Below are positions 1 through 7,688 of a stretch of 11,214 nucleotides of DNA, one piece after another. Within the stretch, counting starts at the first letter, position 1. The number at the start of each line of letters is the position of its first letter. The notes below the pieces were generated by a model. That model was not told the DNA's origin, searched no databases, and worked only from the letters and a program-made list of their open reading frames with translations. The position numbers and the translations under genes were made by a program. Source of the DNA: JBDGYE01 sp039584255 (GTDB lineage Bacteria; Gemmatimonadota; Gemmatimonadetes; Palauibacterales; Palauibacteraceae); assembly GCA_039584255.1 (NCBI GenBank), contig JBDGYE010000089.1:1-11214 (forward strand). The letters are read 5' to 3'.

Positions 1-1116
1 GTTCTCCTCATCGGGGCGGGCCTGCTCATGAAGAGCTTTTCCCGCCTGATCGGGCAGGACCTCGGCTTCGATGGTGAGAGCGTGACCACCTTCGAAGTTC
101 ACCTCCCGGACGCGCGCTACGAGGATCCGGCGCTCCGGGTCCAGTTCCACCGGCACCTGCACGAAGGCTTGCGCCAGCTGCCGGGAGTGGTCTCGGTCGG
201 CGCATCATCGTGGCTCCCGGCGGCCGGGCACTATCACGAGTGGGGCTTCCGGTACGAGACGGCCGACGGAGAGCTGGATTGGGAGGGCGCCCAGATGAGG
301 ATCGTCGAGGGCGACTACTTCCGGACCATGGGAATACCCCTGCTGAGCGGGCGAACCTTCGACGCCGGCGACAACGAGGACGCGCCGCCGGTGATGATCA
401 TCAATGAGTCCACAGCGAAGATCGCCTTCCGCGACGCGAATCCGATCGGCGGCCGGTTCTACTCAGCCGACACCGTGCGGACGGTGGTCGGGCTCGTGCC
501 AGACGTCGCCTGGACGGCCCGCGGGGACCGGGTGGCCAAGATATACCTCCCGCACGCCGAGTTCGGGGACGACCGCAACTGGGCGCTCATCCAGGTCGTG
601 AAGACCGCCGGTGGAGTGGAGATTCTGGGCGGGGTTCGGCGGGTCCTGGACGCGTTGGACCCTCAGCTCGTCATCTACAGGGCCCGGTTCATGGAGGACG
701 TCGTCGGACGCCACATAGCGCAGGATCGGTTCGCGCCCACCCTCATGGGCGTTTTCGCGGCCGTGGCGCTGATGCTGGCGGCCATAGGCGTGTATGGAGT
801 CCTGTCTTACTCGGTGAGCCAGCGGACGCATGAGTTCGGGATCCGCATGGCCCTGGGCGCTACCGTGGGAGCCGTTCGCCGACTGGTGCTCACCCGCGGT
901 CTGGCGCTGGCGGTCGCCGGACTGGGCCTCGGCCTGCTCGGGGCGTACTGGCTGAGCCAGCTCCTGCAGGGGCTGCTGTTCGGGGTCAGCGTGAAAGATC
1001 CCCAGATCTTCGCCGCAGTTACCGTATGCCTAGCGTTCGTGGCGCTGGCCGCGGGTTACGTCCCCGCCCGGCGGGCGACCCGCATCACGCCAATGCAGGC
1101 GCTGCGCGAGGAATAG
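1..1116 (+). CDS. ABC transporter permease, ADOP/MacB-FtsX type, C-terminal part (5' end outside window)
   Basis: This is the C-terminal 371 residues of an inner-membrane permease; the frame is open at base 1, so the true start lies upstream. The first residues (VLLIGAGLLMKSFSRL) match the end of the transmembrane helix that precedes the second periplasmic domain in ADOP proteins. A MacB-like periplasmic core follows at about residues 20-235, then an FtsX domain at about 245-371. That domain has three hydrophobic helices, the family motif AAIGVYGVLSYSVSQRTHEF followed by GIRMALGA, and the usual ending PARRATRITPMQALREE. Complete ADOP permeases have about 800 residues in two such halves, so roughly the second half is here. 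The family is related to MacB and LolC/E, which use ATP-driven movement to work on periplasmic substrates. The substrate cannot be read from sequence. The gene converges on the DUF11 operon and is probably unrelated to it. Confidence 0.92.
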   Translation, partial: VLLIGAGLLMKSFSRLIGQDLGFDGESVTTFEVHLPDARYEDPALRVQFHRHLHEGLRQLPGVVSVGASSWLPAAGHYHEWGFRYETADGELDWEGAQMRIVEGDYFRTMGIPLLSGRTFDAGDNEDAPPVMIINESTAKIAFRDANPIGGRFYSADTVRTVVGLVPDVAWTARGDRVAKIYLPHAEFGDDRNWALIQVVKTAGGVEILGGVRRVLDALDPQLVIYRARFMEDVVGRHIAQDRFAPTLMGVFAAVALMLAAIGVYGVLSYSVSQRTHEFGIRMALGATVGAVRRLVLTRGLALAVAGLGLGLLGAYWLSQLLQGLLFGVSVKDPQIFAAVTVCLAFVALAAGYVPARRATRITPMQALREE

Positions 1117-1123
1117 GAGGGAC

Positions 1124-1158
1124 GCGATAGGGCGGACCTCGTCCGCCGGGACTATCGC
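1124..1158. terminator. Convergent-gene hairpin, probable bidirectional terminator
   Basis: An inverted repeat fills the 42-bp gap between the permease stop and the operon stop. The outer arm GCGATAG (1124-1130) pairs with CTATCGC (1152-1158). The inner arm GGCGGAC (1131-1137) pairs with GTCCGCC (1141-1147) around a 3-nt loop, giving 14 base pairs interrupted by a 4-nt bulge (1148-1151). No U-tract follows on either strand, so it is not a canonical intrinsic terminator. Its placement between two convergent stop codons is the main argument for termination or 3'-end protection in both directions. Confidence 0.6.
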
Positions 1159-4100
1159 CTACCGCTCGGTGAACCGGTGCCGCCAGAAGTCGGCGGCGGT
1201 CGTCAGGCTCTTCTCGGTAAGCCGAACTCCTACGTTCAGGAACGCCCCGTGACCGCCGCGCACCGCGAAGTCGGGATCCTCGAGGTCGCCGAACCGGTAG
1301 CCGGCGGCCAGCTCGAGAGCATCGATCGGGTAGACGACGAGCTGAGGTGCGAGATCCCAGCGGCTAGAGCCACTGGCATGCTCGAACAGAAGGCGACCCT
1401 CGGCTCGGGTGGCCAGCCAGCGTGTCAGCTCGACGTTGGATCGAAGCCCGACATAGTCGGCGCGCGAGCGAAGCGGCTGCTGGAGACCGTCCTCGTACTG
1501 CAGCGTCGCCTCCGTCCTGCGGGCTGCCCAGCGGAGCCCGAACTCCGTGTTTCTCGTGGGCGACCAGATTCCCTCGAGGGCCACGATCAGCCTGGCCTCG
1601 TCACCCCTGCCGACGAGCACACCGCCGGTCGCCGGGTTCGTCTCGTCCACCAGCTCGAACTTGGCGAGCCCGTTGAAGGTCTCGGAAGCGGTGGGGCGGA
1701 AGGCCACCCCCCCCAGGGAAGCGAGCCGGCTGCTGAACACCGACGCCGTGCCCGGTCCGCTCTGACCCGCCTCCACGTACTCCTGGCGGGAAAGCAGGGC
1801 GAGGGACGAGTTCACCGAGACGTCGCCCGCCAGGGTGGCCACGCGGGTCGAGCGGAAGTCCCCGTCCCGGAGCTCACCCCTCGCGCTCAGGCGGTACGGC
1901 GCCCCGCGAGGCAGCAGCTCCGTCCCCAGTCCGAAGGACCAGTAGTCGTCCTCGGGCTGTAGGAAGGGCAGGGCTCGAACGGGATCGCCTACGTTGGCGT
2001 TGCCGATCCCCTGCCGCCGCTCGAACATCCCGTCCGCCGACCAGGCTTCGGTCAGCTTAAGGCGCGTCCTGAGGCCGACCAGAGCCGCGTTGTGGCGTCC
2101 GCCCGCCCCACCGATCTCGTAGCCGCTCCACGCCTCGGTCGTCGAGCCGAGTTGGGTCCGGAGGCCGAGGCTGGTAAGGGAGTAGTCGTCGTCCGCGCCG
2201 TCCAGGAACACACGGCGGTGCGCAGCCTCCACGGTGGCGAACGATCGAATCTGGAGAGCGGCGCCGGCGCCGATGTGGTCGGGGCGGTAGGCGTCGCCGG
2301 CCGAGCGGAACTGGCGCCGCGACTCCCCCCACAGGGTGAGAGGCGACAGCGGATTCCACTCCATCCTCAACTCTCCGGCATCCGATGCGTCCCGGCTGCC
2401 GCCGGACTCGAACCTGTCGGAAGCCACACGCGCCTCGATCCTCAGCCTGTCTCCCAGGGGTTGCGTGATCCCGCCGCCGGTACGGGTGCGGCGGATGGCT
2501 CCGCTCTCGAAGCTCTGGCGTTCGTGCGAGAGGCGCAGCTCGCCGGGGCCGACGCGCGCCTTCCCGGCGAAGCGTACCTCGTCGGATCCCGGGCGCAGCG
2601 CGACTTCGGCGGGATTGTGGAACTCCGAGCCTATCCTCAGCCAGCTCCCGGTGAGCTCGACGTCCCCCTCCAGCAGCGACACCGTTCCGCGGAGCGCCGT
2701 GGCCAGGCCGCTGGAGTCGGGACTGTCGGAGAGGGAGAGCTCGCCGCCCAGCGTCAGAAAGCCGCTCCGCACGGTCATGTCGGCACCGAGCAGGCTGCGC
2801 TCCACTCCCTGGGCGCCGTCCCGTACCAGGGTCGTGCCAATTTGCAACGAATCCAGCGATCCGACGTTCAGCAGCGAGCGCACGTCGGTCGAGGCCCGAA
2901 TGCCCCACACCCAATTCCGATCTCCCCCTGCATCCGATTCGTAGGTAGCCACGATGAACAGGGGGTTCTCGTAGGCGTCGGTCGCCGGCACGGGGCGCTT
3001 CAGGAGAAGCACTCCGCGGTCGTAGTCGATCTGGTAGTCGACGAACCGCAGGAGAGACTGGCGGGCTAGCACTCGCTCCGGGTTCTCCAGGGCCCGGGTC
3101 TCGATCTCGATCCTCTCGGTGCCCGGACGGATACCGCTGCCGAGCTCGTAGGGCCCCGAGATGCCCGCACCCCGGATCTGATTCTGCACCAGGCTCTGCG
3201 TGGTCGAGCTGCCGAAACCCTTCCAGGTTACGGGGCCTGTCGTGACGTGGGCGCCGGCGCCGGTGAGCGCGCGCCGGTAGCGGGTGAGTTGGAGTCCGGC
3301 ACCGAAGTCGTCGGTGGCCAGGTCCCCTAGGTTGACCCAATCCAACCCGCGCTCCAGCCGAGCCGAGAACACCCCGCGGGAGGAGCTGACCACGCGCTGA
3401 TCGCTCGCGTCGCCGAGGATCGGGTACTGTGCCTGCTCCAGCGGATCGGAGATCCGGCCAAACGCATTCCGACCCGCGTCGAGGTCACGCGTGTCGAAGC
3501 TGAGCGTCAGCGATGTGCGGTCGTCGAGACGGCCACGCGCGGTCAGCGAGGCGAACGCATCCGGGCTAGCACCGATGCCGACGCGTCCGACTCCCGCGAT
3601 CATCAGCGGCCGCACGGCGGGCAAGATCTCCAGGTCTACCGTCCCCACGGCACGCCCGGAGCTCAGCACGATCCGTCCCCTCCCCGGCTCGGCACCGGCC
3701 CGGAACCCCAGCCGCATCCACCCGGCGGAGTCGGGCCGTACCTGAACCCCGACCGAGGACGCGTCGGCGTCGGGGTTCAGCGGCTCGGCGCCCTCGGCGG
3801 CCACCGTGACGAACGGGCGGTTTACCACCGGGACGCCCCACCGGTCGAGGACCCGGACCCGGAGGCCTCCGGTCCGGTGTCCTCCGGCGGTCAGCCGCAG
3901 AGGTGCCGCTTCCGGAGCGAAGCCGACCGGCAGGCCGGTCACGTGAACGGCGAGGCTGTCCCAGCGCTCCTGGCCCCAGGAGTTAGCCATGCGAACCTTG
4001 AGTGTATGGGGGCCCGCATCGAGCGGTATGGCGATGAAATCGTGTACCCCGTCGGGCCGCAGCTCGGCTTCGGCCACCTGCGAGTCGTTGTCGAACAGCG

Positions 4101-6759
4101 TGACCGGCATGCGAGGCTCGCCGCGCACCCCGATGAAGTGACGGTCACTGTGGAGCACATCGCCGTCGGTCGGGGCGAAGATCCTCACCGCGGGCCCCGA
4201 CACGAACGTCTGGCCCAGATCGGCTTCCCGCTCCTCCGGATCCCGCAGAGCAGCGACCCGGACCGCCTCCGTCGTGGGGGCCTCGGCGGAGGGTCTCAGT
4301 CGCAGTTCCAGGGTGTCGGCGCTCTCCGTCTCGAGTGTCCACAGCAGGACCGGGCTCCCACTCCGGTCGGCGAGGCGCTCCGGATCGGGGACGGGGCGGC
4401 CCGCGAGGCGACTGGAGCTGGTGACCTCCTCCCATCCGGAGGGCAGGGTCAACACGGCTTCGCTCGGCCAGGCGCGCCCCATCGGCTGCAGGAGCACCGT
4501 GGCCTCGGCGCGGGCGGGTAATGCCTCGGGCCTCGGCAGGGTGTCGAGAGCTACGTGCAGGCCATTCACGCTCTCGACGGGCCGCAGGGGGTTGTGTACC
4601 TCCGCCGTGAGGCGATCGCTCTCTCCATCGGCCAGCACGAGCACGGCGGAGGCCGAGTCGGCGCGCGTGGTGGCCCACGCCGCGATCCTCAGCGTGGACA
4701 TGGCCGGCACCGGCGGAACCGCCACCTCGGATCGCTCCAGCGAGACCGAGCCGGAGAGGCCGGCGCCGGTCGTCGGCACACGGCCGGCGAGGGAGGTGCG
4801 GCTCTCACCCAGCACGGCTGCCGCCGAGTCGACGGCAGTGCCGAACCGTAGGATCAGTCCTTCGAGCGGCGTGCCCCAGGGGTTGGTGATCTCGACCTGG
4901 TACTCGATGGGCTGCTCGGGCGCGAGGACCACGGGCACTGCCAGAGGCACGGTGCGGCCCGGCTCCCGCCGCTGCGCTCCTTGCAGGGTCCCGCTCCCGA
5001 TGAAGAGCAGCTCCACCCGGCGGTTCAGCGTCCGGCCGGCGTCCGTTTCGTTGCCGGCGGCCGGAATCGCCTCCCCGTGGGAGCGGACGATCAATCTGGA
5101 GCGCTCGATTCCGCTCAGGACGAGCCGATCGGCGACCGCTTCGGCCCGCGCCCGTGCCAGCCGGATGTTGTAGTCGGCTGGCCCCACCGAGTCGGCATGA
5201 CCCGCGATGAGAAGGCCGGCGTCCGGGTTCCTGCGCAGCTCGGCGACCACGCGGTACAGGGCGGCTCTCGCTTCGGACCGCAACTCGGCTTTCGCGAACT
5301 CGAAATGCACGACGTCCGGCACCGCGGGCTGGACCAGCTCTACCGTGGCTGTGGTCCCAACCTCCCGTTCGGCTGGCTCCGGCCACCACAGTGTCGAGCA
5401 GCGGTCGCGGCTGGCCTCCTCAGCGAGCGCGAACGGGCAGCGAGGCCGGGCCAGAAAGCTCCACCGGATCGGGACACGCACCGCGGCCACCCGTGCTCCC
5501 CTGGGCAGCACCCGGAAGCTAATGCGCGGCGTCGTCCAGCCGTCGGCATCGCGGATGACCAACCCGTTCGTCGCCTCGCTCGTAGCCAGCTGATACTCGG
5601 CGGGCAGCGTCACCGGGTCGAGGCGAAAGCCGTGGCGTCCGGGGCGGAGGTTGCGGTACGAGAATCGACCTTCCCGGTCGGTTACCGAGACCTCCCCGTC
5701 CTCGGTCCAGATACTGACTCCCGCCACACCGGGCTCGCCATGATCCTGCACCCCGTCCTCGTCGGCATCCACCCACACCTTACCGATCCCCGCGCGTGTC
5801 TCGAGAGGCCACTCGGACCGGACCCGAATCCAGGCCGAGGCGTCGTTCGAGCGAACGGTCTCGCCGAGCGCGGTCGCATATGCGGTATTCTGAAGGTCCG
5901 GGCTTCCAGCGGACACGATCGCTACCGCATACCGTACGGCCTGCTGCTCAGCGGGCAGGATTGGCCCGGCCAGGAAGATGGTCAGGTCGCGGTCCCTCGC
6001 CCGCGCGGAGTCCGCGCCGACGAGAGATCCCGTCGCGTACCGGCCACCTTCCGGGAGCCGGTCGTGGATCCGGAGGTCGGTCAGGGGAACGAGGCCCGTG
6101 TTCTCCAGGGTGATCGTGTAAGGTGTCGTCTCTCCCAGCGCGACCTCGAGCTGGTCCGCCGATTTCTCGATGGCGAGGCCCGAGTCTGACTCGCCGATCA
6201 GGGAGACGGCGGACGCGACCGCGGTCTCTGTTGGGGCGTTGTCGGCCGCCAGGTACGAGGTATTGGTCACCTGGATGGTGTCCCGGACGCCCGATTCGAC
6301 GCGGACCGTGAGCAGGATCTGGGCGCCCTCGCCCGGCATAACGTCGCCCATGGTCCAGCTCAGGATCCTTCCGTCGACCTGTGCCGGCGGCTGGGAGCTG
6401 ACGTACTCGAGACCTAAGGGAAGCGTGTCGGTGACCACCACGGCGGTGGCTCGCGCGTCGATCGCCGAGTTCGTCACGTCGAACCGGTAGGTGACTTCCT
6501 CGCCGATTCTAGCCTCGGCCGGACCCGTCAGCTGCTTCTCGAAGGCGATCTGGGGCAGGACGAGTGTGGTCTCGACGGGGTTGGAGCTGACCGAGTCGAC
6601 GCCGGCGAAGGTCTCGTACGTGGAGGCAGCAGTGTTCACCAGCACTTGTTGCCCGGCCACCGACCCGGGCAGCAGCAGCACAGCCGCGGCGACGAGCGTC
6701 GCCCGGGATCGCGCCCTGCATGGCGCCCTGGCCGAGATACTGCCGCGCAGCCTACCCAT
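1159..6759 (-). CDS. Giant exported DUF11/SdrD_B/OmpA protein with C-terminal outer-membrane beta-barrel
   Basis: A protein of 1866 residues. It has a signal peptide (Arg-rich start, hydrophobic core ATLVAAAVLLLPGSVAG, likely cut near residue 36). Two DUF11 modules follow (about 70-190 and 195-312), then an SdrD_B-like module (about 325-390; VWVDADEDGVQDHGEPGVAG). Next is an OmpA-type peptidoglycan-binding domain (about 482-588) with the expected GHADSVG, N..LARARA and NRRVEL motifs. After it come a third DUF11-like region (about 605-725), an Ig-like module (about 855-942) and an invasin/Big_1-like module (about 953-1047). Residues from about 1050 to the end alternate polar and hydrophobic short stretches, as in outer-membrane barrels. 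They include a segment with SGPYELGSGIRPGTERIEIE and DYQIDYDRGVLLLKRPV that recalls SprA-like proteins. The last residues (FWRHRFTER) lack the usual terminal aromatic. I chose ATG 6759 over ATG 6792 because it has AGGTG 7 nt upstream, shortens the overlap with the preceding gene to 8 bp and gives a cleaner signal peptide. A wall-anchored outer-membrane display or export protein is inferred. Confidence 0.9.
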   Translation of the reverse strand: MGRLRGSISARAPCRARSRATLVAAAVLLLPGSVAGQQVLVNTAASTYETFAGVDSVSSNPVETTLVLPQIAFEKQLTGPAEARIGEEVTYRFDVTNSAIDARATAVVVTDTLPLGLEYVSSQPPAQVDGRILSWTMGDVMPGEGAQILLTVRVESGVRDTIQVTNTSYLAADNAPTETAVASAVSLIGESDSGLAIEKSADQLEVALGETTPYTITLENTGLVPLTDLRIHDRLPEGGRYATGSLVGADSARARDRDLTIFLAGPILPAEQQAVRYAVAIVSAGSPDLQNTAYATALGETVRSNDASAWIRVRSEWPLETRAGIGKVWVDADEDGVQDHGEPGVAGVSIWTEDGEVSVTDREGRFSYRNLRPGRHGFRLDPVTLPAEYQLATSEATNGLVIRDADGWTTPRISFRVLPRGARVAAVRVPIRWSFLARPRCPFALAEEASRDRCSTLWWPEPAEREVGTTATVELVQPAVPDVVHFEFAKAELRSEARAALYRVVAELRRNPDAGLLIAGHADSVGPADYNIRLARARAEAVADRLVLSGIERSRLIVRSHGEAIPAAGNETDAGRTLNRRVELLFIGSGTLQGAQRREPGRTVPLAVPVVLAPEQPIEYQVEITNPWGTPLEGLILRFGTAVDSAAAVLGESRTSLAGRVPTTGAGLSGSVSLERSEVAVPPVPAMSTLRIAAWATTRADSASAVLVLADGESDRLTAEVHNPLRPVESVNGLHVALDTLPRPEALPARAEATVLLQPMGRAWPSEAVLTLPSGWEEVTSSSRLAGRPVPDPERLADRSGSPVLLWTLETESADTLELRLRPSAEAPTTEAVRVAALRDPEEREADLGQTFVSGPAVRIFAPTDGDVLHSDRHFIGVRGEPRMPVTLFDNDSQVAEAELRPDGVHDFIAIPLDAGPHTLKVRMANSWGQERWDSLAVHVTGLPVGFAPEAAPLRLTAGGHRTGGLRVRVLDRWGVPVVNRPFVTVAAEGAEPLNPDADASSVGVQVRPDSAGWMRLGFRAGAEPGRGRIVLSSGRAVGTVDLEILPAVRPLMIAGVGRVGIGASPDAFASLTARGRLDDRTSLTLSFDTRDLDAGRNAFGRISDPLEQAQYPILGDASDQRVVSSSRGVFSARLERGLDWVNLGDLATDDFGAGLQLTRYRRALTGAGAHVTTGPVTWKGFGSSTTQSLVQNQIRGAGISGPYELGSGIRPGTERIEIETRALENPERVLARQSLLRFVDYQIDYDRGVLLLKRPVPATDAYENPLFIVATYESDAGGDRNWVWGIRASTDVRSLLNVGSLDSLQIGTTLVRDGAQGVERSLLGADMTVRSGFLTLGGELSLSDSPDSSGLATALRGTVSLLEGDVELTGSWLRIGSEFHNPAEVALRPGSDEVRFAGKARVGPGELRLSHERQSFESGAIRRTRTGGGITQPLGDRLRIEARVASDRFESGGSRDASDAGELRMEWNPLSPLTLWGESRRQFRSAGDAYRPDHIGAGAALQIRSFATVEAAHRRVFLDGADDDYSLTSLGLRTQLGSTTEAWSGYEIGGAGGRHNAALVGLRTRLKLTEAWSADGMFERRQGIGNANVGDPVRALPFLQPEDDYWSFGLGTELLPRGAPYRLSARGELRDGDFRSTRVATLAGDVSVNSSLALLSRQEYVEAGQSGPGTASVFSSRLASLGGVAFRPTASETFNGLAKFELVDETNPATGGVLVGRGDEARLIVALEGIWSPTRNTEFGLRWAARRTEATLQYEDGLQQPLRSRADYVGLRSNVELTRWLATRAEGRLLFEHASGSSRWDLAPQLVVYPIDALELAAGYRFGDLEDPDFAVRGGHGAFLNVGVRLTEKSLTTAADFWRHRFTER

Positions 6760-7672
6760 CGACGCGCACCTGGAAGCTGACCGTGCCCGCATCGCCGCCG
6801 CTCAGGTCGCCGATGGCGAACACGACACGGTTGCCGGCTACGTCGAAGAAGCCGGCGTCGTCGCCTGCCGCGTCTGTCAGCGCGGCGCCGTCGAGCCGCA
6901 AAGTCCCCGGCAGATAGGATGTGGCTGCCGGAACCGCATCGACGATCTCGAAACTCGTGGCCGATCCGCTGCCCGAGGTCTCGTAGCGGATCGTGTAGGT
7001 GAGGATGTCTCCGATCGTCGCCGAGGCGCGATCCACGCTCTTGATGAGGTTCACGACGATGCCGACGACCCTGACCTCCAGAATGTCGGCCACCGCGTCG
7101 GCCACGCTGCCGTCGAAGAGGCTGGACGCCTCGACGCGGATAGTGTCGATGGTGCCGCGGACCTGAGCACCACCCGGTACCGAGACTACAGCCAGCAGGG
7201 CGGCTGTCTCACTAATGGCCAGTGAAATAGGCCCCGTGATCAGCGGATCTCCGGCTCCGAGCACCCCGTCGCCGTCGGTGTCCCGGTGGGCCCGCACCGG
7301 CCAGCCCTCCACGGACGTCGCGGCCACCACGAAGCTGTCGGGACCGTTGCCGATGTTGGTGAGGGTGTGCGGAAAGACGACTTCCGTGCCCGGATCGACG
7401 ACGGCAGAGCGTGGCGGCTCCACGTCTACCCCGGCGACCTGACCCACAACGATTGCAAGGGTATCCGAGAGGACCGAGTATACCTGGCCGTCCGAGGACT
7501 CGAACGTGACCTCGGCCCAGTTATCGATCCGGGTTCCGGCAGGCGTCGGCTGACCCGAAGCTCCGGTTGCCGTGGCCCCGAGCAAAATGCTCTGGGCCGT
7601 CACGGTCCGGAGCCAGCTACCGGGCCGGTGCCGCCACCCGCTGATCATCCGGCGGGTGAGCGAGCGGCCCAC
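6752..7672 (-). CDS. Exported DUF11-domain protein, third gene of operon
   Basis: A protein of 306 residues. It starts at GTG 7672, which has GAGAGG 8 nt upstream. The signal peptide is Arg-rich and only moderately hydrophobic (SILLGATATGASG, probable cut after residue 40). Residues 44-84 (GTRIDNWAEVTF, then VVGQVAGVDV) match the same region of the preceding gene's product. A beta-sandwich module (about 85-120, with LTNIGNGPDSFVVAA) is also shared with it. Residues 131-142, DTDGDGVLGAGD, form an Asp-rich loop of the type that binds calcium in dockerin-like repeats. A DUF11 module fills about 206-304 (IKSVDRASATIGDILTYTIR). There are no catalytic motifs and no membrane segment after the signal. 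The gene lies 16 bp after its predecessor, and its stop overlaps the next start by 8 bp, so the two are probably translationally coupled. A structural surface role is inferred. Confidence 0.9.
   Translation of the reverse strand: MGRSLTRRMISGWRHRPGSWLRTVTAQSILLGATATGASGQPTPAGTRIDNWAEVTFESSDGQVYSVLSDTLAIVVGQVAGVDVEPPRSAVVDPGTEVVFPHTLTNIGNGPDSFVVAATSVEGWPVRAHRDTDGDGVLGAGDPLITGPISLAISETAALLAVVSVPGGAQVRGTIDTIRVEASSLFDGSVADAVADILEVRVVGIVVNLIKSVDRASATIGDILTYTIRYETSGSGSATSFEIVDAVPAATSYLPGTLRLDGAALTDAAGDDAGFFDVAGNRVVFAIGDLSGGDAGTVSFQVRVDG
6767..6773 (-). promoter_or_regulatory. Shine-Dalgarno supporting the internal start of the giant gene
   Basis: CCAGGTG on the minus strand lies 7 nt before ATG 6759, inside the last codons of the preceding gene. 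The alternative ATG 6792 has no comparable site upstream. Confidence 0.5.
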
Positions 7673-7680
7673 TGTCTTCG

Positions 7681-7686
7681 CCTCTC
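7681..7686 (-). promoter_or_regulatory. Shine-Dalgarno selecting a GTG start (third operon gene)
   Basis: GAGAGG on the minus strand, 8 nt before GTG 7672 and just after the stop codon of the preceding gene (7691-7689). Confidence 0.65.
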
Positions 7687-7688
7687 GC

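Noticed and set aside
1177..6189. Long plus-strand open frames (such as 1177-1962, 2092-3069, 4274-5173, 4981-6189) and the minus-strand frame 2057-3340
   Set aside because: They lie in other frames of the giant gene, are rich in Arg, Pro and Gly as expected of GC-rich shadow frames, and show no domains or good ribosome sites.
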